Below, one piece after another: positions 33,417 through 42,356 of a stretch of DNA of 64,000 nt. Under the pieces are notes generated by a model. That model saw nothing but the letters and a program-made list of their open reading frames with translations, was not told the origin of the DNA and searched no databases. The stretch's first letter is position 1. Every line of letters begins with the position of its first letter. The stretch spans positions 3,295-67,294 of the forward strand of contig CAVAKZ010000008.1 of the NCBI GenBank assembly GCA_963589425.1, given 5' to 3'. This stretch comes from CAKRJP01 sp963589425. GTDB taxonomy: Bacteria > Bacillota > Clostridia > Lachnospirales > Lachnospiraceae. The translations under genes were made by a program, and so were the position numbers.

Positions 33417-33458
33417 AAGAGAATAGTAATTATTCAGGAATAAAGGAGCGATCTGGGA

Positions 33459-34895
33459 ATGTATGATGTAATAATTATCGGGGCCGGTGTATCTGGAGCG
33501 GCTACAGCAAGAGAGCTGTCTCGCTATAAAGTGAAGGCATGTGTGATCGAAAAAGAAGAGGACCTATGCTGCGGCACTTCCAAAGCAAACAGTGCCATTG
33601 TCCATGCTGGTTATGATGCAGCCGAAGGATCCCTGATGGCCAAGCTGAATGTCAGGGGCAATCAGATGATGGAAGAGTTGTCAAAAGAGCTAGATTTCCC
33701 ATTTAAGAAAAATGGCTCTTTAGTAGTATGTTTAGCTGAGGAGGATATGCCAAAGGTTCAGGCCTTGTATGACAGAGGGCTGGCAAATGGGGTTAAGGAA
33801 TTAAAGATCCTAAACCAGGAAGAATTAAGGGAAATGGAACCTAATATTTCCGATGAGGCCATTGCAGCCTTGTATGCACCTACAGCCGGAATTGTATGTC
33901 CCTTTAATCTAAACATTGCCTTGGCAGAAAATGCCAATGTAAATGGGGTAGACTTTCAATTTGACACAGAAGTTAGGGACCTAAAGCCTATAGATGGGGG
34001 TTGGGAGATCCACACCAACCAGGGGATTTTTAAAAGTCGGTATGTGGTAAATGCGGCAGGAGTTTATGCAGACAAGCTTCACAATATGGTGAGTGAGAAA
34101 AAGATTCATATTACTCCGAGAAGAGGGGATTATTGTCTCTTAGACAAGAGCGCGGGAAGTCATGTAAGCAAAACCATTTTCGCCCTTCCCGGAAAATATG
34201 GAAAGGGAATTTTAGTTGCACCAACCGTCCATGGCAACCTAATCCTTGGACCTACGGCAATTGATATTGAGGATAAAGATGGAACCAATACCACAAGAGA
34301 GGGCTTAGATCAAGTGATTCAAGGGGCAGGAATGAATGTAAAAAATCTTCCAATGCGCCAGGTGATCACTTCTTTTGCCGGACTTAGAGCCCATGAGGAT
34401 GGTCATGAATTTTTGATCGGGGAAGTGGAGGATGCCAAGGGATTTGTAGACTGTGCAGGAATTGAATCCCCGGGCCTTACCAGCGCACCGGCTATCGGAG
34501 AGATGGTGGCAGGAATTTTAAAGGAGAAACTGAATCTAGAAGAAAAGGAAGACTTTATCCCTACAAGAAAAGGGGTCCTAGATCCAAATACATTAAGCAA
34601 AGAAGAAAGAATGGCCCTGATCAAAGAAAAACCAGAATATGGAACCATTGTCTGCCGCTGTGAAATGGTGACAGAGGGAGAAATTATGGATGCCATTCAC
34701 AGGCCTCTGGGAGCTAAATCTTTGGACGGAGTAAAGCGCAGAACCAGAGCCGGAATGGGTCGGTGCCAGGCAGGCTTTTGCTCTCCTAGGACTATGGAGA
34801 TTTTGGCTAGAGAGCGGAAGGTCACCATGTTTGATATTACAAAATCCGGCGGAGATTCAAAGATTGTCACAGGTATTAATAAGGATTCGTTATAG
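33459..34895 (+). CDS. FAD-dependent glycerol-3-phosphate dehydrogenase-like protein with BFD-type iron-sulfur domain
   Basis: A 478-residue flavoprotein of the GlpA/DAO type. The N-terminal FAD site is IIGAGVSGAATAREL, followed by CCGTSKANSAIVHAGYD. The C-terminal 90 residues hold a [2Fe-2S] BFD-like domain (IVCRCEMVTEGEI, then GRCQAGFCSP). It should oxidise glycerol 3-phosphate to dihydroxyacetone phosphate and pass electrons to the next gene products. AAAGGAGCGAT-type RBS precedes ATG 33459. This three-gene arrangement with an NAD/FAD oxidoreductase and DUF1667 is common in Clostridia. Confidence 0.9.
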   Translation: MYDVIIIGAGVSGAATARELSRYKVKACVIEKEEDLCCGTSKANSAIVHAGYDAAEGSLMAKLNVRGNQMMEELSKELDFPFKKNGSLVVCLAEEDMPKVQALYDRGLANGVKELKILNQEELREMEPNISDEAIAALYAPTAGIVCPFNLNIALAENANVNGVDFQFDTEVRDLKPIDGGWEIHTNQGIFKSRYVVNAAGVYADKLHNMVSEKKIHITPRRGDYCLLDKSAGSHVSKTIFALPGKYGKGILVAPTVHGNLILGPTAIDIEDKDGTNTTREGLDQVIQGAGMNVKNLPMRQVITSFAGLRAHEDGHEFLIGEVEDAKGFVDCAGIESPGLTSAPAIGEMVAGILKEKLNLEEKEDFIPTRKGVLDPNTLSKEERMALIKEKPEYGTIVCRCEMVTEGEIMDAIHRPLGAKSLDGVKRRTRAGMGRCQAGFCSPRTMEILARERKVTMFDITKSGGDSKIVTGINKDSL

Positions 34896-34912
34896 GAGGG
34901 AGGCATTGCATC

Positions 34913-36181
34913 ATGAAAGCTTATGATATTGTTGTCATTGGAGGAGGACCGGCAGGACTTGCGGCTGCAATTTCGGCGAAAAAAAGCGGAGTGGACAGTG
35001 TCCTGATCCTGGAAAGAGATAAAGAACTTGGGGGCATCTTAAACCAGTGTATCCATAACGGATTCGGACTTCATACATTTAAAGAAGAATTAACAGGACC
35101 TGAATATGCCGGCCGTTTTATTGACCAGGTAAAAGAGTTGAACATTGAATATAAGTTAAATACTATGGTTATGGATATTAGTCACCAGAAGGTGGTTATG
35201 GCTATGAATCGCCAGGAGGGTCTTTTTGAGATTCAGGCCAAGGCTGTAATTTTGGCTATGGGATGCAGGGAGCGGTCCAGAGGGGCTTTGAATATTCCAG
35301 GTTACCGTCCAGCAGGAATTTTCTCTGCAGGAACTGCCCAGAGGCTGGTAAATATTGAAGGTTATATGCCAGGCAGAGAAGTTGTAATCCTAGGTTCCGG
35401 AGATATCGGCCTTATTATGGCAAGGCGTATGACCTTTGAGGGGGCAAAGGTTAAGGTGGTTGCAGAGCTTATGCCTTATTCCGGAGGATTAAAGAGAAAT
35501 ATTGTGCAGTGTCTGGATGACTATGGCATTCCTTTAAAGCTTAGTCATACAGTAGTAGATATTAAGGGAAAAGAGAGACTAGAAGGCATTACCCTAGCCC
35601 AGGTAGACAGCCATGGAAAGCCAATTCCGGGAACAGAAGAAGACTATAGCTGTGATACCCTGCTTCTGTCTGTAGGTTTGATCCCAGAAAATGAGATTTC
35701 CAGAGGCATAGGCCTAGATATGAATCCGGTTACCTCAGGCCCTAAGGTCAATGAAAGCCTGGAGACAAGCATTGAGGGGGTATTTGCCTGTGGAAATGTA
35801 CTTCACGTACATGACTTGGTGGATTTTGTATCTGAGGAAGCAAGAACAGCAGGAAAAAATGCAGCCCAGTATGTAAAAGGGGATGGGGCAGCAAGACAGA
35901 CAGGAAAAGAGATACAGATGAATCCGGTAGAAGGAGTCCGCTATACAGTGCCGGGAAGCATTAACCTGGACCGGATGGATGATAATCTTACGGTACGTTT
36001 CCGTGTAGGAGGCGTCTATAAAAAGTGCTATATCAGTGCCTACTTTGATAATGAGCGGGTAATCCATAGGAAGCGGCCTGTAGTTGCACCTGGTGAGATG
36101 GAAGAGATTAAGTTAACCAAAGATCAGCTTTTAAAGTATCCGGATCTAAAAACCATTACAGTAAAGATTGAGGAGGCGTAG
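34913..36181 (+). CDS. FAD/NAD(P)-dependent oxidoreductase, glycerol-3-phosphate dehydrogenase partner
   Basis: A 422-residue pyridine nucleotide-disulfide-type oxidoreductase. FAD motif VIGGGPAGLAAAISA at the N terminus, LGGILNQCIHNGFGL, second dinucleotide motif VILGSGDIGLIMAR near 160, and GVFACGNVLHVHDLVD near 285 closing the FAD site. It lies 17 bp after the dehydrogenase gene and 3 bp before DUF1667, so it likely passes electrons from glycerol 3-phosphate to NAD or another carrier. The C-terminal 50 residues form an extra beta-rich extension. Confidence 0.88.
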   Translation: MKAYDIVVIGGGPAGLAAAISAKKSGVDSVLILERDKELGGILNQCIHNGFGLHTFKEELTGPEYAGRFIDQVKELNIEYKLNTMVMDISHQKVVMAMNRQEGLFEIQAKAVILAMGCRERSRGALNIPGYRPAGIFSAGTAQRLVNIEGYMPGREVVILGSGDIGLIMARRMTFEGAKVKVVAELMPYSGGLKRNIVQCLDDYGIPLKLSHTVVDIKGKERLEGITLAQVDSHGKPIPGTEEDYSCDTLLLSVGLIPENEISRGIGLDMNPVTSGPKVNESLETSIEGVFACGNVLHVHDLVDFVSEEARTAGKNAAQYVKGDGAARQTGKEIQMNPVEGVRYTVPGSINLDRMDDNLTVRFRVGGVYKKCYISAYFDNERVIHRKRPVVAPGEMEEIKLTKDQLLKYPDLKTITVKIEEA

Positions 36182-36184
36182 AGG

Positions 36185-36544
36185 ATGGAAGAGAGAAAAT
36201 TAACATGTATCGGTTGTCCTATGGGTTGCCCTCTTACTGTTGTAATGAATGGTGATGAGGTGGAAAGCGTCACAGGAAATACCTGCAAGCGAGGAGATAT
36301 TTACGCAAGAAAAGAAGTGACCAATCCCACAAGAATCGTGACCTCTACTGTGCGGGTGTCAGGTGGAAGCATCGACATGGTATCGGTGAAAACCAAGGAA
36401 GATATTCCTAAGGGAAAGATCTTTGACTGTGTGAAAGCCCTGAAGGAAATAGAAGTTTCGGCACCGGTGCATATTGGAGATGTGATTTTGGAAAATGTGG
36501 CGGACACAGGAGTAGGCATTGTGGCTACCAAAAATGTAGAATAA
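36185..36544 (+). CDS. DUF1667 cysteine-rich protein
   Basis: A 119-residue protein. The N-terminal CIGCPMGCPL and a later TGNTCKRG supply four cysteines for a metal or iron-sulfur centre. DUF1667 proteins follow glycerol-3-phosphate dehydrogenase flavoproteins and probably act as a small electron-transfer subunit. ATG 36185 has a GGAGG-type signal inside the preceding gene's last codons. Last gene of the glycerol cluster. Confidence 0.9.
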   Translation: MEERKLTCIGCPMGCPLTVVMNGDEVESVTGNTCKRGDIYARKEVTNPTRIVTSTVRVSGGSIDMVSVKTKEDIPKGKIFDCVKALKEIEVSAPVHIGDVILENVADTGVGIVATKNVE

Positions 36545-36547
36545 AAA

Positions 36548-36596
36548 GAAATCCCATGTGGTAACCAATAGTTGCCCATGGGATTTCCTTTTTATT
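36548..36596 (+). terminator. Terminator of the glycerol cluster
   Basis: GAAATCCCATG pairs with CATGGGATTTC around an 18-nt loop, then CTTTTTATT. Confidence 0.85.
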
Positions 36597-36711
36597 ATCT
36601 AGCTTAGGAGATATTGCGAAAATTTTTTAGGGGGGTATACTGAGAAAAATTGCTGTTTACAGTCTGGATGTAAATATTGGCAAAACAAATGCAAGATACG
36701 AGGAGAAGCGC

Positions 36712-39700
36712 ATGAAGAATTTAACAACAAAATTAACAGTAGCAAGCTTAACAGCTGCTTCAGTGGTGGCAGCAGCTCCAAATACGGTAGTTTATGCTGC
36801 TGAAAATGACGAAAATGTAGAGATCAGCAACCAAAGTCAGGCTCCTTCAAACCTAGAAGAAGCCAAGACTCAGTATGACCAGGCCCAGGCTGAGGAAGCT
36901 TTAGATGCAAAAGCAGAGAATGAGGATGGAGAGACATACTTCCAAGCAGAGGCCCAGGAAAGTGATGCTGAGACTGGGCTTACACAGGCAGAGGATAAAG
37001 TAAACAGTGCCAAACAAGAAGCAAGGGATGCTTTTGACCAGGCAAAGACTGATGCAAATACTAAAGTGGAAAGTGCCGAAAAAGACCAGGCAGAAGCTGA
37101 AGCAGAAAAGAGTACTGCAGAGGAAAATAAAAATTCTGCGGAAGGGGCATATGATACGGCAGTTAAAGCAGAGGCTGAAGCAGAAAAGAATTTATCTGAA
37201 GCAGAAAAGAATACATCAGTGACAGAAGCAGATGTTTCAGCTGCTAAGGATGCCTTGGATGAGGCCACGGAAGATGTGACTAAGGCACAAACAGAAAAGG
37301 ATAAGGCCGACCAGGCATTGACAGAAGCCGTAAATGAAGAAAAAACAAGTGCAGATGCTGTAAGCGTTGCCAGAGTGCAGTAAAAGTGGCAGAAGCTGCT
37401 AAAGAAGCTGCAGAAAAAGATTTAAAGACTAAAACAGGGGCCTATGAAACTGCAAAAGCTGCATATGATGAAGCTTGCAAGGATTTAGAAAAAGATTCTC
37501 CGGAGTATAAACAGGCAAAAGAAAAACTTGCTAATGCAGAAACGGCTTATGAGAATGCAAAGGATGCAGAGTCTACAGCAAAGACTGCAAAAGAAACCGC
37601 ACAGAAGGAAGTAGATGCTGCAAAAGATGAGCAGGCTACTGCAGAGCAGGAAGTTAGCGAAGCACAAAAAGCAGTAACTAGTGCTCTGGCTGAATACAAT
37701 TCAGCAAAGAAACTGGCAGATGAAGCTGAAAGCAAGATATCTGCCGGAAGCTATGCATTTTTTGAGGCCATGGGCTAAAAGGATGCTCTTGATGCCCTGA
37801 ACAACTGTACATATAAGCAATATAATGTAAAAGGAAATGCAGATGATGCTACATCCTTAGAGAATATGAAAAATTCTCTGCAGTATATTAAAGAATACCT
37901 GGAATTAAGAGCAAAAGAAGGGCTCTCCACAGATATAAAAGTTTCAGACCTCATGATGGCATATGCACAAAGTGACGTAAATGCCTGCGTTCCCCTTGGA
38001 TATAATCATCCAGATCAGTTTGAGATAGGAGAAAATCTTGCATGGGGATATCCGGATCCTTTTGCTGGATGGTACACACAGGAGAAGGCAAACTATGAGT
38101 CAGGTAGTGGAGAGACGGGACATTATAAGAATATTATTAATAATAGCTATAAAGTCACTGGGTTTGCCTTAAGTACAAATGATAATCAGTATTGGACAAA
38201 AGTTACACACGGCCAGGTTTTTGCCATCCAATCTTCTGGAACTGCCTATTCTTTTACGGATTATGAGAAGCGTTTTATGGACTACTATAATGGTCTTAAG
38301 AATGCAAGTAATACTACTGAAGAAAAGAAAAAAGCCTACGAAAAAGCCCAGGAAGACCTTGCTGCAGCTGATACCACTTTGGCGAATAAGAAAGCTGCAG
38401 TAACTACAGCCAACAATAACTTGACAACAAAGAATGCTACCTTATTACAGACAAGCTCCGCATATGAAACTGCAAAGAATAAAACAAAAGCTGCCGAGGC
38501 TACAGCTAAGGACAAGGCAGATAAAAAAGATAGCCAAAATAAAGCTTATGAGGCAGCTCAAAAAGCGGAGGAGACAGCAAAAAATACAGTAAGTGATAAG
38601 GAAAAAATAGTTACTGAAAAACAGAACCTCCTTAAGACAGCCAAAGAGGATCTGGAAACTGCCAAAGCTTTTGTTTCTACAAAACAGGATGCAGTAGACC
38701 AGGCTCAGGCTGCTGTTAATAGGCTGACGGATTCTCCGGACTCTGTTATGAGTATTGAGGCAGCGACTGCTGAACTTAAGGCTGCCAATGATAATCTTAC
38801 AACTGCTAAGAATAACGTAAAAACAAAAGAAGAGGCCCTAACAGATGCTAAAGATAAGCTTGCCGACGCCAAGGAAGATCTAGAAAAAGCCAAGGATAAT
38901 GTTACTACTAAACAAGCAGAAGTGACTCGTATTGAAGAGGAGCAGGCAGCCTCCTTGTCTGCCCTTGAAAAAGCTAAAGATGCTGCACAAGAAGCGATGA
39001 ATGCTGCACAAGAGACCCTTAATAGGGCCAAGACAGACCTTCTCAATGCGACTAATGCACTTGCCAATGCCACTAAAGACCTTAAGGCCGCAAAAGACAA
39101 GGTGACAGAAGCTACTACAAGTGCAGAAGAAAAAGCAAGCCTCTTAGAGGAGAAGACAGCAGCAAAAGAAAAGGCAGAGTCAAATTATAATGACCTGCTA
39201 GCAAAGATCACGCCTCTTAGGGATGCTAAGAATTCTTTAAAAGAAGCGCAAAATGGCCTTTCTATGGCAAAACAGGCTCTTGACAATGCGGTGAACGCCC
39301 TTGCCGATGCAATGGAGAAGTTGGCTCAAAAGGAAGAGGCCCTTGCCGCTGCAAAGGATTATGCAGCTAGAGCAAATGCTTTGTCTTATGAAGATGCTGC
39401 AAAGATTAGCGATAATGATTTTGCCTACTTAAATGATAAGCTTTCCGCTTATTTAGCAGCTAAAGATTCCAGAGATCTTGCAAAGGAAATCCTGGAACAA
39501 GCAAAAACTGCCTTGACTGCTGCTTTTGAAAATTATGAACAAGCAAAAGAGGCTCATTCTAAGTCCAAAACAAATCTTTTGGTCTCTAAGGCACTTTATG
39601 ATTCTTTTGCTGCAAAGGAGAAAGTAGAAGAAAAGACAGAAGCGGAAGAAGAGACAAAAGCGGAAGAAGAGACAAAAGCGGAAGAAAAGACAGAAAGAGC

Positions 39701-39935
39701 AGAAAACAAGAAAACAGAGGATCAGGCAGCAAACACTGCGTCGGCTGCTCAAACTGTAGCAAGTACCAAGGCTTATACCAGCTCAGAGGCAGTGGTTTAT
39801 ACAGTGGATACTAAGTATTCAGGTGCTGTAAAAACAGGAGATCCTATAAATGCAGGTATTTATATGATTAGTCTTGGGGCAGGAATTTTGGTTTTAAAAA
39901 GAACAAAAAGGAAAACGAAAAAGGTAAAAAGATAA
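36712..39935 (+). pseudogene. Broken gene for a large coiled-coil, CAP-domain cell-surface protein
   Basis: Three consecutive frames are parts of one gene of about 1,070 codons. Segment 36712-37383 begins with a signal peptide (LTVASLTAASVVAAAP, likely cut after VYA) and Ala/Glu/Lys coiled coil. A one-base loss near 37368-37371 shifts the frame: restoring it joins SVA to QSAVKVAEAAKE. Segment 37386-37778 then ends at an in-frame TAA (37776-37778), probably a CAA codon originally. From 37779 the frame continues through a CAP/SCP domain (GENLAWGYPDPFAGW, GETGHYKNI), another long coiled coil, an acidic repeat and a C-terminal anchor: VKTGD, one membrane segment and a Lys/Arg tail, like a relaxed sortase signal. 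Inactive unless rescued; sequencing error is an alternative for each lesion. Confidence 0.82.
39642..39695 (+). repeat. Three tandem 18-bp repeats in the surface-protein gene
   Basis: GCGGAAGAAGAGACAAAA occurs at 39642-39659 and 39660-39677, with a slightly changed third unit at 39678-39695. Encodes AEEETK-type hexapeptides in the stalk just before the cell-wall anchor. Confidence 0.85.
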
Positions 39936-40180
39936 GAAGAGAACCCCTCTATTGCACAAGCATTAAGCTTCTGATTGCTATTTTTTGAAATATGAATAAA
40001 ATAATAGTGAGAAATTGAATGGGGTTAGATTACGATGAAAAAACAAACAACTTTCGTAAGGAAAACCGTAAAAACACCGAAAAGCCTTAAAAACACGGCA
40101 TTTGTGACGTTTAAAGAAAACCGAAATTTCACGTAATTTGTTATAATTTGTTATAGTTTGATGGCAAATTGGTACAAAAA

Positions 40181-40205
40181 GGTACTTATGATTGAGTGCT
40201 TACCT
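40181..40205. repeat. 25-bp direct repeat, left copy
   Basis: It begins GGTACTTATGATTGAGTGCT and matches 23 of 25 bases at 40496-40520. It sits exactly at the left edge of the IS66-derived segment. The 245 bp between 39936 and here hold no convincing gene, only AT-rich sequence and a repeated TTTGTTATA word. Confidence 0.75.
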
Positions 40206-40429
40206 TTGTTTTAATAGAATCTTCTAATGGTGCAAAAGCAAGTGCGATTTTATATAGTCTGGTCGAGACGGCAAAAGCAAATATGGTTAACACCTATAAA
40301 TACTTTGATTTGCTACTTACTGAGATTCCAAAGCATATGGATGACAAGGATCTTGGATTCCTCGATGAACTTCTTCCATGGTCAGAAAGAGTCCAGAAAG
40401 AATGTCCTAGTCGATTCAAAAAATCTTAA
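40196..40429 (+). pseudogene. C-terminal remnant of an IS66-family transposase
   Basis: About 77 residues that I recognise as the end of an IS66 TnpC transposase: FVLIESSNGAKAS, YSLVETAKAN, YKYFDLLLTEIPKHM, LLPWSERVQ. The catalytic DDE core, the start and the accessory genes are absent. The frame opens only by chance inside the 25-bp repeat (GTG 40196). It is followed by a terminator and the second direct repeat, so this 290-bp piece looks like a deletion relic of a larger element. Confidence 0.8.
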
Positions 40430-40462
40430 TCTAAAAAATATTCAGTTTTATAAAATCACTTG

Positions 40463-40490
40463 ATCCCCGTAAAAATACGGGGATTTTTAT
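40463..40490 (+). terminator. Terminator after the IS66 remnant
   Basis: ATCCCCGT pairs perfectly with ACGGGGAT around AAAAAT, then TTTTTATTATTT. Orientation fits the transposase fragment. Confidence 0.8.
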
Positions 40491-41220
40491 TATTTGGTAC
40501 TCATGATTGAGTGCTTACTTCCGCCGTGCATCTTAGCTTTGGAGAACACTTCGGATTCTTCTAGAGCCTTTAAAAGTCTTTCGTCTTGCTCTTTACAATA
40601 TTTTTTCATCCGCCGCATGTGCCGTTCGAAATAACCTTCTTCAATAAATTTGGCCAGGGCATATTGCTCTAAGCTACTGACAGAGTTGGAGTAAACACTT
40701 GCGATTTTTTTATATTTCTCCATAAGTTCTTTGGGAAGCGATGCTCCGGAGAGGTGTGGATAATCTTTGCTTTGCTATCTTTCAAATCCCCAATTTTAAT
40801 TCCCTCATGGTCCATAGCAATACATTTCCACTGGAGGGAGTAGTCCTCATAGATATGGCGAATTCTCTGATAGCCAGGATTTTCCATGGCATAGAGGGCA
40901 TCTTCAGGAAAGATTTTATAAAGCCTTCCAAACAAATATTCCATGCCGGCTCCAATGACTACGCACTCCTCATCCTCATAAACCTTAGCCACAAAATAAC
41001 CTTTTTTTTCTTCAGAAAGAATAAAACCTTCTGCCAAAAGTTGTTCATAGGCATTCATAACGGTCCGGACACTGATTTGATTATCTTTGGCAAAAGAACG
41101 TTTTGAGGGATGCTTTGAGCCCTGGATAAGTCGACCATTTAGGATATCATTTTTTTAAGAAGTATAGAGAAATTCATAGAGCGTTTGTTTTTTTCGATTC
41201 GCAAAATCATAGATTAACAT
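40490..41220 (-). pseudogene. Degenerate MocR/PdxR-type regulator (GntR helix-turn-helix fused to aminotransferase-like domain)
   Basis: The minus-strand reading from ATG 41220 gives a GntR-type N terminus (LIYDFANRKKQTLYEFLY, a TAA at codon 22, then SKRSFAKDNQISVRTVMNAYEQ). Aminotransferase-like pieces follow (IFPEDALYAMENPGYQRIRHIY, SLEQYALAKFIEEGYFERHMRR). A frameshift lies near 40740. At about 240 codons against about 460 for the family, large internal deletions are evident. The 3' end is cut by the repeat and IS66 remnant at 40181-40520. It cannot make a functional regulator. Confidence 0.8.
40496..40520. repeat. 25-bp direct repeat, right copy
   Basis: It begins GGTACTCATGATTGAGTGCT and encodes, on the minus strand, the C-terminal residues SKHSIMST of the MocR pseudogene. 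Its partner is at 40181-40205. Confidence 0.75.
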
Positions 41221-41414
41221 AAAAACTACCATTCTTTCTCTTTATTATAAGGGAATAAGGGTAGGTCTTGAAAATGAGGATTTTGTATGTTGGTATTCTT
41301 TTTTATTATCTGGAATCAGCTTTTAAAAGATGAAAATAATGCTTGTTCTAACGGCTAAAAAAAAGTAAGATGAACATACAGAAAAAAGAGCCAAACCGGA
41401 AGGAGAAAAGACAG

Positions 41415-42335
41415 ATGAAATACCGTTTGCTGACTGGAGAAGGACTGGGAGAGGAACTGACATTTCTGCCTGAAAAGATCCGGGAGAATATAAGAAAAGG
41501 AAGAGGCTGGCTGATAGTTGGCCAAGAAGAAGAAAAGGACAGGATAGGAAGGGATGAAAAGACCGAGGCGGAAGAAGGTAGGATTCTGACTATGGCAGCC
41601 TTTCAGCTGAGAGCGGGAGAGGGAGGCTGCATGGAGCTAGCCTATATCTATACCTTGCCGGAGGCCAGAGAAGAGGGCTACGCCATGGAGCTCCTTTATG
41701 AGGCAGAGAAGATCCTAAGGGAGTGCGGTGTTAAGAAGATCCTGTGCATGCTGACAGGCAAGCGTCAGGAAATCTTAGATTTTACTCATTTCCTTCTGCT
41801 GGCAGGGTTTGAGCCGGTGATCTTAGATGGGCATATCTATACCTATAATCGTAAAGAACTACTGGAAAGCAAGACCCTAGAGCCCTTTTGTGTCACTGAT
41901 GGGAAGGTCTTTTCCCATCTTGATAGGGGACAGATGCGCTACTATGCCAGAGAGCAGGGAGACAAGCTTCCACGGAGATTTAGGGAGGAACTTCTTGGAG
42001 ACTGCAATCCGAAAAAGAGCATCTTTGCCATTGAAAAGGGTAGGCTGAGGGGGTCCATTCTTATGGGAACTCCAAAGAAAGAAAAAGACCGTGCCCAGCT
42101 TCTAAATGTCTATGTAGATCCAGGTTGGAAGCAAAAACAGCAGATTTTGGCCATGCTGGGGCAGGTCGTTGGGGAGCTTGGGGAGGATACCAAGGGCATC
42201 GCCATTGCCATCGACGATGAGCGGGTCAGGAAGCTTTTGACCTACGTTCTTGGAGAAGCTCAGGAGGATTATTGGGTACAACGTTACGAGAAAAGAATTA
42301 TACCGAGGAAAAATATAGAAATCTCTTGGGGATAA
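41415..42335 (+). CDS. GNAT-fold N-acetyltransferase-like protein
   Basis: A 306-residue protein, start ATG 41415 placed 9 nt after GGAAGGAG. Residues about 55-150 fit a GNAT domain (MELAYIYTLPEAREEGYAMELL, the acetyl-CoA loop region, then FTHFLLLAGFEPV); a second diverged GNAT-like half follows. The classic Q/RxxGxG/A loop is altered to REEGYA. It shares an operon with the 766-residue gene 21 bp downstream. The substrate is unknown. The 194 bp before it (41221-41414) show no gene. Confidence 0.65.
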   Translation: MKYRLLTGEGLGEELTFLPEKIRENIRKGRGWLIVGQEEEKDRIGRDEKTEAEEGRILTMAAFQLRAGEGGCMELAYIYTLPEAREEGYAMELLYEAEKILRECGVKKILCMLTGKRQEILDFTHFLLLAGFEPVILDGHIYTYNRKELLESKTLEPFCVTDGKVFSHLDRGQMRYYAREQGDKLPRRFREELLGDCNPKKSIFAIEKGRLRGSILMGTPKKEKDRAQLLNVYVDPGWKQKQQILAMLGQVVGELGEDTKGIAIAIDDERVRKLLTYVLGEAQEDYWVQRYEKRIIPRKNIEISWG

Positions 42336-42356
42336 ATAAGAAAAAGGAGGGTTATT

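Noticed and set aside
36870..39100. Long minus-strand ORFs (36870-37268, 38705-39100) rich in Ser, Ala and Leu
   Set aside because: They are mirror frames of Ala/Glu/Lys-rich coiled-coil codons and have no start signals.
39642..39695. Tandem repeats considered as a CRISPR or regulatory array
   Set aside because: Units are contiguous without spacers and in frame with the protein stalk, so they are coding repeats.
40035..40091. Short Lys/Thr-rich ORF before the IS66 remnant
   Set aside because: Only 18 codons, with no convincing RBS; AT-rich chance frame.
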